A DNA stretch of 64,000 nucleotides. Origin: Streptococcus parasanguinis CC87K (GTDB lineage: Bacteria; Bacillota; Bacilli; Lactobacillales; Streptococcaceae). Made by a program: the position numbers and the translations under genes. Below the pieces are notes generated by a model. It had not been told where the DNA came from. It saw nothing but the letters and a program-made list of their open reading frames with translations, and did no database searches. The DNA is taken from positions 1,042,597 to 1,106,596 of the forward strand of contig NZ_KI669401.1 in NCBI RefSeq assembly GCF_000507765.1, written 5' to 3'. Shown one piece after another: positions 56,445 to 64,000 of this stretch. Position 1 is the stretch's first letter. Every line of letters starts with the position of its first letter.

Positions 56445-56448
56445 TCCA

Positions 56449-57432
56449 TTATGCAGGTGCTCCATCAAGTGTCTCACCGATAAGGGCCAAACGCTCAGCA
56501 ACCTCTGCTTGTGACAAGTTGTGTTCTTCAACATAACGATTGCGAGGGTGAACCCGGCACTCATGCGAACATCCGCGAAGATACTTGTCTTCGTTTTCTT
56601 CTGAGGTCAAGATGCGACGGTTACAGAAAGGATTTCCACAGTTGACATAGCGTTCGCATGGTGTGCCATCAAACCAATCTTTTCCGACAACACTTGGATC
56701 GACATGGTTGACATCGACTGCAATCCGCTCGTCAAAGACGTACATTTTCCCATCCCACAGTTCGCCTTGAACTTCTGGATCTTTCCCGTAAGTGGCGATT
56801 CCACCATGCAATTGACCAACATCTTTGTAGCCTTCACGCACCATCCAGCCAGAGAATTTCTCACAGCGGACTCCACCAGTACAGTAGACGACAACGCGTT
56901 TGTCCATGAATTTTTCCTTGTTATCACGGACCCATTGTGGCAACTCACGGAAATTGCGGATGTCTGGACGAATAGCGCCACGGAAGTGTCCAAGATCGTA
57001 CTCGTAGTCATTCCGAGTATCAAGGACAACGGTATCTTCGTCGAGAAGAGCTTCTTTAAACTCTTTTGGAGACAAATAAGCACCTGTTGTTTCAAGGGGA
57101 TTGATGTCGTTATCGAAATTATCATCTTCTAAACCAAGGTGGACAATCTCTTTCTTATAACGTACAAACATCTTCTTGAAAGCTTGCTCTTCTTCCTCAT
57201 CGATCTTGAACCAGAGGTCTTCCATCCCTGGAAGGCTGTGAACGTAGTCCATGTATTTTTGTGTTGTTTCGTAGTCACCAGAAACAGTTCCATTGATTCC
57301 TTCGTCAGCGACTAGGATACGTCCTTTGAGGCCGATTGATTTACAGAAGGCCAAGTGATCAGCCGCAAATTGTTCTGCGTTTTCGATGGGAACATATTTA
57401 TAATAAAGTAATACACGAATAGGTTTTGCCAT
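56449..57432 (-). CDS. trhO: tRNA uridine(34) hydroxylase TrhO (YceA)
   Basis: This 327-residue protein has an N-terminal acylphosphatase-like domain ([18 protein letters not shown]), a rhodanese domain (about 115-220) with the active-site loop [15 protein letters not shown], and a Cys-rich C-terminus ([20 protein letters not shown]). It hydroxylates U34 in tRNAs using O2 to form ho5U. It is monocistronic. Confidence 0.92.
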   Translation of the reverse strand: MAKPIRVLLYYKYVPIENAEQFAADHLAFCKSIGLKGRILVADEGINGTVSGDYETTQKYMDYVHSLPGMEDLWFKIDEEEEQAFKKMFVRYKKEIVHLGLEDDNFDNDINPLETTGAYLSPKEFKEALLDEDTVVLDTRNDYEYDLGHFRGAIRPDIRNFRELPQWVRDNKEKFMDKRVVVYCTGGVRCEKFSGWMVREGYKDVGQLHGGIATYGKDPEVQGELWDGKMYVFDERIAVDVNHVDPSVVGKDWFDGTPCERYVNCGNPFCNRRILTSEENEDKYLRGCSHECRVHPRNRYVEEHNLSQAEVAERLALIGETLDGAPA

Positions 57433-57523
57433 GTCATTCTCTTTTCTAAGATTAAATTATCAGAATTTTTCATTCAACTATACCAGTATACTCTCCCAAG
57501 AAAACGAATGCAATTTATTTGAC

Positions 57524-57556
57524 TGAAAAATAAAAGCCTGGTTTCCCAGACTTTTA
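57524..57556 (-). terminator. Terminator of the XRE-membrane protein operon
   Basis: AAAAGTCTGG pairs with CCAGGCTTTT around GAAA, followed by ATTTTT on the minus strand. Confidence 0.82.
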
Positions 57557-57582
57557 TACGATGAAACCAGGGTTCCAACTTC

Positions 57583-58074
57583 CTACTCTTCCTTTTCCAA
57601 CTGATCCAGATAGGCTTCATAGCGTCTTTTCTCAACTTTTGCAAGAAGCATTACAAGAGTATTCACTCCCCATACAATTGGAAGATTCAGTAAAAAGGTA
57701 ATAGGAAGTACTAGTAAGAATTTTGAATGGAAGGGATTTGCCTGATAGACAGCTTGGTTTAATTGAAAATTTTGAGCCCAGATGAACAAGGAGAGAATAG
57801 AGGTTACTGCTACAATTCCCGTCACATTTAGATAGCTATAACTGATAAATCTCACACCCAATCGTTGACAACGCACCGAATAATATAATCCTGAGACGAT
57901 GAGTAAGGCTACCACCATGATTGGACTGAGCCCCACCTTAGATGTAAAAATGGATCCTACACTAAAAACAGTTAAGGCAAGGAAAAGAAAAACAGCCATC
58001 TCAGCACCAGCCTTATGAGCTAAGCCTTCTTCTCGTTCATCTATGATTTGTTTGTTCAGCAATTGTAATCTCAT
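57583..58074 (-). CDS. Small membrane protein, second of the XRE module
   Basis: This 163-residue protein has four hydrophobic segments (about 28-50, 52-70, 86-106, 122-145) and a charged N-terminus with IIDEREEGLAHKAG. The ATG at 58074 is chosen because AAGGAGG is at the right distance; the frame to 58095 overlaps the upstream gene more. The layout resembles its upstream neighbour, with a DER-type N-terminus and several helices. I do not recognise the function. It is regulated, probably, by the XRE gene of the same operon. Confidence 0.7.
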   Translation of the reverse strand: MRLQLLNKQIIDEREEGLAHKAGAEMAVFLFLALTVFSVGSIFTSKVGLSPIMVVALLIVSGLYYSVRCQRLGVRFISYSYLNVTGIVAVTSILSLFIWAQNFQLNQAVYQANPFHSKFLLVLPITFLLNLPIVWGVNTLVMLLAKVEKRRYEAYLDQLEKEE

Positions 58075-58084
58075 CCCTTCCTCC

Positions 58085-58567
58085 TTATTCTTCATCCTCT
58101 AATTCTGCCTCGATCTTCTCTTGTTTTTTCCGATTGATAAGAGCAAGTGGTTTTTCAAGCAGATCTGTCAGGATGGCAAAGACGAGAATTTCTAATAGAA
58201 TTTTGACCAGATACTTTGGACTCAAGATAAAGCTCATTGCTTCTCTCTTTCCAATCACATCCATAGCTGTCACAAGCACAGCAAAGAATAGACCTGACCC
58301 AAGGCGACTCAACCAGCTATCTTTTTCTAACATATCTCGGATATCAATCCCTGAACTGATCCTTCTCACAAAGGCATAGGCTCCCATGGCAATCAGAAGG
58401 AACATCTCAGGGAGATAAGCGACTAGGTCTAAGTCCAGGATACTGGATTTCACAAAGGCAGATAGGGCAATAAAGCAGGTCATACCAAGGACAAGTTCTC
58501 CTGCGATTTTTCCATCAAGTAGCATGGTCCGTTCATCTTTTACAATTGGTTCTTTCTTTTGTTTCAT
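58085..58567 (-). CDS. Small membrane protein, first of the XRE module
   Basis: This 160-residue protein begins MKQKKEPIVKDERTMLLDGK and has about four helices, including LVLGMTCFIALSAFV and MFLLIAMGAYAFV. The ATG at 58567 follows AGAAAGAGGAAG; the longer frame to 58687 overlaps the XRE gene in another frame. It shares the N-terminal DER pattern with the next gene, suggesting an old duplication. The function is unknown; this kind of XRE plus membrane protein set appears in many Firmicutes. Confidence 0.7.
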   Translation of the reverse strand: MKQKKEPIVKDERTMLLDGKIAGELVLGMTCFIALSAFVKSSILDLDLVAYLPEMFLLIAMGAYAFVRRISSGIDIRDMLEKDSWLSRLGSGLFFAVLVTAMDVIGKREAMSFILSPKYLVKILLEILVFAILTDLLEKPLALINRKKQEKIEAELEDEE

Positions 58568-58595
58568 ATTCTTCCTCTTTCTATTATTAAAACTG

Positions 58596-58790
58596 TTACT
58601 CCCAGAACAGTTGATCCAGCGTCTTATCCAAGGTCTTACAGATGGCAAGGCAAAGACTGAGGGTTGGGTTATACTTTCCCGCCTCAATCAGACCGATGGT
58701 CTGGCGCGTCACTCCAATGGCATCTGCAAGATCCCCCTGGGTCATGTCATGCTCGACCCGGGCCATTTTTAATTTGAGATTTTTCGCCAC
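58596..58790 (-). CDS. XRE-family small transcriptional regulator
   Basis: This 64-residue protein is essentially one helix-turn-helix: MARVEHDMTQGDLADAIGVT and RQTIGLIEAGKYNPTLSLCLAI. The chosen start is GTG at 58790, since AAGGAAAA precedes it; the frame to 58829 starts before any SD. It heads the operon with two membrane proteins. The promoter has TTGCAA and TATAAT 16 nt apart. Such regulators often control their own operon. Confidence 0.82.
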   Translation of the reverse strand: MAKNLKLKMARVEHDMTQGDLADAIGVTRQTIGLIEAGKYNPTLSLCLAICKTLDKTLDQLFWE

Positions 58791-58820
58791 AGGCTTTTCC
58801 TTTCTTATTTTTATAGCTCT

Positions 58821-58848
58821 ATTATACACTATATTTTCTATTTTGCAA
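58821..58848 (-). promoter_or_regulatory. Promoter of the XRE-membrane protein operon
   Basis: TTGCAA (58843-58848) and TATAAT (58821-58826) are separated by 16 nt. Short repeats ATTTTGCAA and ATTTTGTAA lie at 58842-58868 and may be operator half-sites. Confidence 0.6.
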
Positions 58849-58888
58849 TATATATCTTACATTTTGTAAAAAATATTTTTGATAAAAC

Positions 58889-58909
58889 AAAAAAGAGGCT
58901 GGGACAAAA
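58889..58909 (+). repeat. Intergenic repeat, copy 3, left fragment (split by the IS)
   Basis: The sequence AAAAAAGAGGCTGGGACAAAA is the first part of the repeat. It stops exactly where the IS begins; the remainder is at 60346-60510. Confidence 0.85.
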
Positions 58910-58918
58910 TGAACTGCA

Positions 58919-58955
58919 CCCCAAAAGTTAGACAGAAAAAATCTAACTTTTGGGG
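58919..58955 (+). terminator. Terminator-like hairpin at the left end of the IS
   Basis: CCCCAAAAGTTAGA (58919-58932) is perfectly complementary to 58942-58955 and is followed by TGTTTTT, directly upstream of orfA. It would shield orfA from outside transcription. Confidence 0.7.
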
Positions 58956-58965
58956 TGTTTTTATT

Positions 58966-59484
58966 ATGAAATTAACTTATAAAGATAAAGTTCAGGTCTA
59001 TGAACTTAGAAAACAAGGGAGAAGCTTCAAAGAGCTTTCAAATATATTTGGGATAAAAATTCCCAATCTTCAGTACATGATTAAATTGATTGATCGTTAT
59101 GGAATAGAAATCGTCAAAAAAGGAAAGAATTGTTACTATTCACCTGAACTAAAACAAGAGATCATTGATAAAGTTCTGATTGAAGGTCGTTCACAAATAA
59201 GGGTATCTCTAGATTATGCTCTTCCAAGTGTTGGAATGTTGCCTAATTGGATAGCACAATATAAGAAAAACGGGTATACTATTGTTGAGAAAACAAGAGG
59301 GAGACCGCCTAAAATGGGACGTAAACCAAAGAAGAACCCCGAAGAGATGACAGAGATAGAGCGACTTCAGGAAGAATTAGAATATTTGAGAGCGGAGAAT
59401 GCCATTCTAAAAAAGTTGAGGGAACTCAGATTGAGGGACGAAAAGGAGCAAGAAGAAAAACAGAAATTGTTCAAGGATTGGTAA
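58966..59484 (+). CDS. IS3-family transposase OrfA
   Basis: This 172-residue protein has two helix-turn-helix regions ([20 protein letters not shown] and a second one near residues 50-90), a basic stretch [14 protein letters not shown], and a C-terminal coiled coil with leucine-type repeats ([19 protein letters not shown]). OrfA binds the IS ends. The ATG at 58966 is preferred over an upstream ATG in the left terminal region. It ends inside orfB, in the frame one base ahead. Confidence 0.85.
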   Translation: MKLTYKDKVQVYELRKQGRSFKELSNIFGIKIPNLQYMIKLIDRYGIEIVKKGKNCYYSPELKQEIIDKVLIEGRSQIRVSLDYALPSVGMLPNWIAQYKKNGYTIVEKTRGRPPKMGRKPKKNPEEMTEIERLQEELEYLRAENAILKKLRELRLRDEKEQEEKQKLFKDW

Positions 59485-60314
59485 CAGAGTTTCCTTTAGA
59501 TATCCTTCTAAACATTATCAAACTTGCTCGTTCAACCTATTATTACCACTTAAAGCAACTGAATCAAGTGGATAAAGATCAAGCTATCAAAGTGGAAATA
59601 CAAGCCATTTATGATGAACATAAGGGAAATTACGGCTATCGTAGAGTTACTCTTGAATTAAGAAATCGTGGTCGTGCGGTCAATCACAAAAGGGTGCAGC
59701 GTCTGATGAAAATTCTTGGTTTAACAGCTCGTATTCGTCTTAAACGTAAGTATTCTTCATATCTAGGAGAAGTTGGCAAGAAAGCAGATAATCTTATTCA
59801 ACGCCAGTTTGAAGCATCCAAACCAATGGAAAAGTGCTACACAGATGTGACAGAGTTTGCCATTCCAGCGAGCAGTCAAAAGCTCTACTTATCACCAGTT
59901 TTAGATGGCTTTAATAGCGAAATTATCGCCTATAATCTCTCAACTTCACCAAACTTAGAACAAGTGAAAGCTATGTTAGACCAGGCCTTCACAGAGGAGC
60001 ATTACGAAAATACCATTCTCCATAGTGACCAAGGTTGGCAATACCAACATCAGTATTATCATCAATTTTTAGAGGATAAAGGGATCCAACCGTCCATGTC
60101 ACGTAAGGGAAATAGTCCAGACAATGGTATGATGGAGTCCTTCTTTGGCATTCTTAAGTCTGAGATGTTTTATGGTTATGAGAAGACGTTTCACTCACTT
60201 GAGCAATTGGAACAAGCTATTGTAGACTATATTGATTATTACAACAACAAACGCATTAAGGTAAAATTAAAAGGACTCAGTCCTGTACAATACAGAACTA
60301 AATCCTTTGGATAA
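59478..60314 (+). CDS. IS3-family transposase OrfB (DDE integrase catalytic domain)
   Basis: This 278-residue protein has an HTH_21-like N-terminus ([20 protein letters not shown]) and an rve domain with DDE residues: Asp in CYTDVTEF, Asp in [11 protein letters not shown], and Glu in [15 protein letters not shown]. It overlaps orfA by 7 nt and lies in the -1 frame; the frame is open well upstream of its TTG start (through ...[12 protein letters not shown]). This fits an OrfAB fusion made by programmed -1 frameshifting. I saw no perfect A6C heptamer, so slippage at the AAAAA run is only a guess. Confidence 0.88.
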   Translation: MVTEFPLDILLNIIKLARSTYYYHLKQLNQVDKDQAIKVEIQAIYDEHKGNYGYRRVTLELRNRGRAVNHKRVQRLMKILGLTARIRLKRKYSSYLGEVGKKADNLIQRQFEASKPMEKCYTDVTEFAIPASSQKLYLSPVLDGFNSEIIAYNLSTSPNLEQVKAMLDQAFTEEHYENTILHSDQGWQYQHQYYHQFLEDKGIQPSMSRKGNSPDNGMMESFFGILKSEMFYGYEKTFHSLEQLEQAIVDYIDYYNNKRIKVKLKGLSPVQYRTKSFG

Positions 60315-60345
60315 ATTAATTGTCTAACTTTTTGGGGTCAGTACA

Positions 60346-60510
60346 AAAATCCTAGCCTCTCAATTATTTTTGGATTGTCGAGCAAGACACAGTGGTTGAG
60401 TGGGCTCTACTACGCTGATTTCATCAGCTTTTATAGCCCTACTCAACTGTGCGGAGGTGGGACGACGAAATCGAATTCTAACGAATTACCGATTTCTGTC
60501 CCACTCTCTT
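60346..60510 (+). repeat. Intergenic repeat, copy 3, right fragment
   Basis: The remaining 165 bp of the repeat follows the IS: TCCTAGCCTCTCAATTATTT and on to CCGATTTCTGTCCCACTCTC. Rejoined to 58889-58909 (minus one AAAA), it gives a full copy nearly identical to copy 2. It lies after UPF0397 on the minus strand. Confidence 0.88.
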
Positions 60511-60523
60511 ATCTTCTGTACAT

Positions 60524-61075
60524 TTAATCTTTGGTCAAACTTCCATCTTTTGTTTGAGTCCGTGCATAAGCAATCAAGAGAAGAGAACCTGCAACAGCTA
60601 CTGTTAAAGCATTAAATGAACCGGCAACAACACCTTGTAGGAAGACTTTATTGGCACTTTCCTTGTAGATCAAGACATCTCCAACCGGAGCAATCAAGCC
60701 CCAGATCACAAGGTTGGATACGATTTGAACAACGTTAAAGACAATTAATTCTTTCTTTGTCACTTCCCCTTTAAATTCACCGATTTGTTTGCGGAAGAAA
60801 CCAACAAAGAGTCCAAACAAACCACTTGAAATGATCCAAGTCCACCAAAGACCACCTGACATAGCGTCCTTAATGGCATGACCAATCAAGCCCATTAAGA
60901 AGCCGACAATTGGGCCAAAGACTACACTAAAGAGAGCTTGAAGGGCATATTGCAACTGAATGCTCGTATTCGGTGCAGGTGCAGGGATTTGCAACATAGC
61001 AATCACGACAAAGAGGGCTGCTCCAACCCCAATAGCTACAACATCTTTAATTGAAAATAATGATTTCTGTTTCAT
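60524..61075 (-). CDS. ECF S component, UPF0397 family
   Basis: This 183-residue membrane protein has about five helices, including [18 protein letters not shown] (residues 10-27), [20 protein letters not shown] (about 54-73) and [18 protein letters not shown]. It fits the UPF0397 family of predicted ECF substrate-binding subunits. The substrate is unknown. It is the last gene of a tight operon with SAM hydrolase, another S component and metNI. It could serve with the ECF energiser at 52008-54513. Confidence 0.85.
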   Translation of the reverse strand: MKQKSLFSIKDVVAIGVGAALFVVIAMLQIPAPAPNTSIQLQYALQALFSVVFGPIVGFLMGLIGHAIKDAMSGGLWWTWIISSGLFGLFVGFFRKQIGEFKGEVTKKELIVFNVVQIVSNLVIWGLIAPVGDVLIYKESANKVFLQGVVAGSFNALTVAVAGSLLLIAYARTQTKDGSLTKD

Positions 61076-61089
61076 TATGATATCTCCTA

Positions 61090-61938
61090 TTAATTTTCCA
61101 TTTTTCTAATCTCGATATGCCAAGAAGCCCCAACTCCTACATTATAGGCCTTGGCAAAGGATCCCTGGTTGATGGCAAGACCAACACGGTAAAGGGAATT
61201 GATATAAAGGATTGGCTGTCCAATCCGCACGTCGGCGAAAGACTTGCCGTAGGTTACTTGGTTTTGATAAACCAGCATGTCATTGTTATAGATGGTCACT
61301 TCAAAACGTTCCCCAAATTCAGGTGACAAATGATTGAACTCTTCCCGAGTAATGGAAGTCCAAAGAGAACCAAAGCGCACATCTAGGATGTCAACTGCAC
61401 CTTTAACAAGATTATCCTCAAGAACCGTCTCAACCACTGGGATTTCCACAATATGTTCGACACTGAGTTCTGGTCCGACTTCTTCAAAACTAATATGGCC
61501 ACTGGCCAACTTAGCTCCTGTATAGGCGTAGACATCACGCCCATGGAAGGTATAAGAAAACTCTGTATTGGCCCGGCGGTTCTTCACTTCTGAAATCTCA
61601 CGGATAGCAACAATCCCTACATGTTTCTTGATAAAAGAGAGAGTTCCATTATCCGGAGTGACAATGTATTGATTTTTCGCCGTTTTAGCTACGACACTCT
61701 TTCGTTTGGAACCGACACCAGGATCGACCACCGAAACAAAGGTTGTCCCTTCTGGCCAGTAATCTACTGTCTGAAAGAGACGGTAACTCCCTTCAAAGAT
61801 ATTGTAGGGGGTAATATCATGAGTTAAGTGGTGAATTTTAATGGTTGGTGATTCTTCTAAAGCAACCCCAATCATAGCTGATACTGCTCCATCCACCAAA
61901 CCAAAGTCTGACTGAAGAACTAGTAAATTATTGTGCAT
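61090..61938 (-). CDS. SAM hydroxide adenosyltransferase (DUF62, fluorinase family)
   Basis: This 282-residue protein has [15 protein letters not shown] at the N-terminus, [26 protein letters not shown], and [17 protein letters not shown], the PF01887 hallmarks. The Asp-Arg pair in DPGVGSKR and the His in FHGRD fit the catalytic set of hydroxide adenosyltransferases rather than halogenases. The known family reaction is SAM + H2O to adenosine + L-methionine. It overlaps the upstream S component by 11 nt and follows metNI in the same operon. Confidence 0.88.
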   Translation of the reverse strand: MHNNLLVLQSDFGLVDGAVSAMIGVALEESPTIKIHHLTHDITPYNIFEGSYRLFQTVDYWPEGTTFVSVVDPGVGSKRKSVVAKTAKNQYIVTPDNGTLSFIKKHVGIVAIREISEVKNRRANTEFSYTFHGRDVYAYTGAKLASGHISFEEVGPELSVEHIVEIPVVETVLEDNLVKGAVDILDVRFGSLWTSITREEFNHLSPEFGERFEVTIYNNDMLVYQNQVTYGKSFADVRIGQPILYINSLYRVGLAINQGSFAKAYNVGVGASWHIEIRKMEN

Positions 61939-62524
61939 CTTTATCTCCTTTTTTGGCCAATAATGGAAGAAGGATGTTCGATAGTCCCCATCCTAATCCA
62001 GCACCCAGTATGACCGTGAGGACAAACCAAGTGATGGTCGCTAGATCTGGTGATACCATCACCCGATTGACATAGTCTATCGATTTACCACGATCCAGTA
62101 ACGACATGCGGTAACTGGCTGGATAGAACCACATCATAAGAATGGGTCCTGTCGTCGCAAAGGCAAAAATAACAAAAGACAAGGCATTTCGTAAATTCGA
62201 GCGAAAACGACCACTTGAGGCGACCATCTCCGCAAAACTTCCGGCGATCAAGGCTGGAATAAAGGCCCCTGCACCATGACGCGAAAAGAGGAAGAAGGAT
62301 CCGATCACGCAGCCAACTATAAAGATAGATCCAACTCCTTTTATTTTTTCTAGATAATAGCGGTAGATCGTCCCGCCAAACAGGGCTGAAAAGGCAGGAG
62401 CATAAAACATATTTCCTTGATGATCGACCAGATTTCCAACTAAGACCCCCAGTCCAATCGCAAGAAAATAGAGGAAAATGAAGGCTCCAACTTGTTTTAT
62501 TTGATTCACATTTATTCTATTCAT
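61928..62524 (-). CDS. ECF S component, MptD/Trep_Strep family
   Basis: This 198-residue membrane protein has five or six helices, with MFYAPAFSALFGGTIYRYYL, RHGAGAFIPALIAGSFAEMV and a Gly-rich C-terminal helix. The arrangement fits the Trep_Strep (PF09605) predicted S components. It is 12 nt after metI and overlaps the DUF62 gene. The substrate is unassigned; placement suggests a sulfur-containing compound or a nucleoside. Confidence 0.75.
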   Translation of the reverse strand: MNRINVNQIKQVGAFIFLYFLAIGLGVLVGNLVDHQGNMFYAPAFSALFGGTIYRYYLEKIKGVGSIFIVGCVIGSFFLFSRHGAGAFIPALIAGSFAEMVASSGRFRSNLRNALSFVIFAFATTGPILMMWFYPASYRMSLLDRGKSIDYVNRVMVSPDLATITWFVLTVILGAGLGWGLSNILLPLLAKKGDKDAQ

Positions 62525-62536
62525 TGGATACTGATC

Positions 62537-63229
62537 CTAACGGTGGCTAATTTTCTTCGAAAGGAAGTCCCCGATAAATTGGACCAGAACGATCAGAATC
62601 AGGATCAATAAGGTCGCCACAAAGATGACATCATTGTTAAACATGTTTTTCCCGTAGTTGATGGCCAAGGTTCCTAATCCTCCAGCACCAACGGCACCTG
62701 CCATGGCGGTTTCTCCAATCAAGGAAATGATGGTCACCGTTGTTACACGGATCAAATCAGGAAGCCCTTCACGAAGGTAGACACCAACAATATCCCAGAA
62801 GGTTGCCCCACTTGCTTGTGCTGCTTCAATCACGCCTCCATCCAACTCGGACAAGACTACTTGGACTTGGCGGGCAAAGAATGGAAAGACTGCCAAAGAC
62901 AGTGGAACAAGGGCCGCTGTAGGGCCGATGGTATTTTTCAAGAGCAAGTAGGTCAATGGATTAATAAAGGCCAACAAGATAATGAAAGGAATGGCGCGGA
63001 ACAAGGAAGTAATCTTATCCAAAATTTGGAAAACGATTCTATTTTCGATAACACCACCTGGACGGGTCAAGACTAACAAAAGCCCTGTCACCAAACCTAA
63101 AAATCCACCAATAATGAAGGAAATAACAGTCATGTAAAGAGTTAAGTAAATAGCGGTTCCCCATCCATACTGGCCAGACCACCCTAATTTATAGACATTT
63201 GGTAAATATGTTTGAATTAACTGGATCAT
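62537..63229 (-). CDS. metI: Methionine ABC transporter permease MetI
   Basis: This 230-residue protein has five helices and the coupling motif [20 protein letters not shown] ending in LREGLPDLI. It carries methionine through the membrane with MetN. The start overlaps metN by 4 nt (ATGA). A MetQ binding protein is not in the window but may lie upstream. Confidence 0.92.
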   Translation of the reverse strand: MIQLIQTYLPNVYKLGWSGQYGWGTAIYLTLYMTVISFIIGGFLGLVTGLLLVLTRPGGVIENRIVFQILDKITSLFRAIPFIILLAFINPLTYLLLKNTIGPTAALVPLSLAVFPFFARQVQVVLSELDGGVIEAAQASGATFWDIVGVYLREGLPDLIRVTTVTIISLIGETAMAGAVGAGGLGTLAINYGKNMFNNDVIFVATLLILILIVLVQFIGDFLSKKISHR

Positions 63230-64000
63230 GCTTTTCTCCCATCTTTCACAATAGTCACGGAAACTCCTGCATTTTCTAACTCAGCTTTGGCCGTTTCCAG
63301 ATTTTGAGTCTCACCTGATAAGATGACCACCAACTCTCCAACAGGCGTGTTATCAAGGATCTCGATGTTCCCAAATAAAATGTTGGCAGATACTTGGTAC
63401 TGTTTGTAAATATCATTGATGATGGCTGTATCTGTCACAGAACCTGCATACTTAAGATGCGCCAAAATCGAATCATCAGGCAAGTTCTTCACAATCGCTT
63501 GTTGATTGATTTTCACCATGGCTTCATCGATACCTGTTGCAACTGTGATAAAGTCTTGCGTCAAGGCATTTTTCGGATTCGAGAAGATATCTAAAACAGA
63601 CCCTTCTTCAATCAGTTCGCCATTTTGCATGACAGCTACCCGGTTGGCAATATCTTTGACAATTTGCATCTCATGGGTGATCAAGACAATGGTTAAACCA
63701 AGTTTTTTGTTCAATTCTTGCAACAAAGCTAGAATTTGTTTGGTCGTCTTTGGATCCAAGGCTGAAGTTGACTCATCTGAGATCAAAATTTTTGGATCGT
63801 TGGCAAGGGCACGCGCAATCGCTACCCGCTGCTTTTGTCCACCAGACAATTGGGCTGGGTAATTTTCTGCACGGTCAGCTAGACCAACCAAATCCAACAA
63901 TTTCGCCACTTTCTCATTCTTTTGTTCTTTGTTTAATTTAGAATGTTTAAGAGCAAAAGCCACATTTTCTGCGACAGTCATTTGGGCCATCAAGTTGAAG
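63226..64000 (-). CDS. metN: Methionine ABC transporter ATPase MetN (5' end outside window)
   Basis: The frame is open to the right edge, giving 258 codons that include the signature [17 protein letters not shown], Walker [14 protein letters not shown] (Ser replaces the usual Glu-adjacent Pro) and the switch VLITHEMQ. The C-terminal NIL domain (about the last 80 residues, with [20 protein letters not shown]) binds methionine to inhibit transport. The N-terminal Walker A is beyond the window. It leads, as far as seen, the operon metN-metI-S component-DUF62-UPF0397. Confidence 0.92.
   Translation of the reverse strand, partial: FNLMAQMTVAENVAFALKHSKLNKEQKNEKVAKLLDLVGLADRAENYPAQLSGGQKQRVAIARALANDPKILISDESTSALDPKTTKQILALLQELNKKLGLTIVLITHEMQIVKDIANRVAVMQNGELIEEGSVLDIFSNPKNALTQDFITVATGIDEAMVKINQQAIVKNLPDDSILAHLKYAGSVTDTAIINDIYKQYQVSANILFGNIEILDNTPVGELVVILSGETQNLETAKAELENAGVSVTIVKDGRKA

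Larger units (their letters stand above)
58910..60345 (+). mobile_element. IS3-family (IS150-type) insertion sequence
   Basis: This element of 1436 bp has imperfect 25-bp terminal repeats: TGAACTGCACCCCAAAAG at the left and TGTACTGACCCCAAAAAG (reverse complement of the right end), both running into TTAGACA, with TG...CA tips. Flanking AAAA on both sides (58906-58909 and 60346-60349) is a likely target duplication. Two overlapping reading frames (orfA and orfB) complete it. Both are open over normal lengths, so the element could be active. Confidence 0.9.

Noticed and set aside
58879..58965. N-terminal extension of OrfA starting [16 protein letters not shown]
   Set aside because: It runs over the repeat fragment and the IS terminal repeat, so it is outside the element's coding part; the ATG at 58966 is the natural start.
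1..64000. CRISPR array, tRNA or rRNA genes, prophage
   Set aside because: No short regularly spaced repeats, no recognisable tRNA or rRNA segment and no phage structural or integrase gene with an attachment site was found.

Overview
This window comes from a Streptococcus chromosome, most likely the Mitis/Sanguinis end of the genus (S. parasanguinis, S. sanguinis and relatives). Three things point there: the gene order murI-rdgB-yfcE-CBS-xerD-scpA-scpB-rluB-yidD, the pair gnd-ritR, and the trk, der-dnaI-dnaB-nrdR and murC-GNAT-mltG-greA blocks. I judged the organism from recalled family features and gene order, not from a database search. Nearly all of it is core chromosome and most genes are on the minus strand. 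The only complete mobile element is one IS3-family insertion sequence.

Layout. 1-9100: a Mga/RofA-type regulator cut by the left edge, an AI-2E-family permease, a lone YlmA-type ABC ATPase, a CPA1 Na+/H+ antiporter, a tRNA U34 modification pair (radical SAM YtqA/MnmL and methyltransferase YtqB/MnmM), and a riboflavin module (FMN riboswitch, ribU, PAP2 phosphatase). 9100-12800: trmL with a separately promoted and terminated leader, then the K+ uptake pair trkA-trkH. 12850-18540: a tightly overlapping nine-gene operon. 18600-24300: yneF, lysA, a Bax-inhibitor-type protein, an HD hydrolase, a TrmH methylase diverging from acyP-yidC, and greA. 24340-37300: mltG, two GNAT acetyltransferases, murC, a SNF2 helicase, der, a nitroreductase, dnaI, dnaB and nrdR. 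37450-49300: a nuclease-like hydrolase, a glucose-type PTS IICBA with cre sites, ritR and gnd, a flotillin, YceD, an Rgg regulator with a 58-residue small ORF and an MFS exporter, and htpX-lemA. 49336-58830: rsmG, a PfkB kinase, an SDR enzyme, an ECF module (T subunit plus double ATPase) with a nucleoside phosphorylase, a possible DUF4299 protein, trhO, and an XRE regulator with two small membrane proteins. 58889-60510: an IS3/IS150-type element lying inside a copy of an intergenic repeat. 60524-64000: an operon of metN, metI, an MptD/Trep_Strep-type S component, a SAM hydroxide adenosyltransferase (DUF62) and a UPF0397 S component.

The most interesting features are these. (1) The last operon couples methionine import, SAM hydrolysis and two ECF substrate-binding subunits. 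A matching EcfAA'-EcfT with a nucleoside phosphorylase, but no S subunit, lies about 6 kb away. Together they could form an uncharacterised route for scavenging SAM or nucleosides. (2) A roughly 180-bp structured repeat occurs three times. In one copy the IS has landed in the loop of its terminator hairpin. (3) The FMN riboswitch operon has a visible Shine-Dalgarno-sequestering palindrome and carries a PAP2 phosphatase behind ribU. (4) Three RNA-modification genes have an extended -10 box 6-7 nt before the start codon and are probably leaderless. (5) A roughly 100-nt terminated leader RNA precedes trmL.
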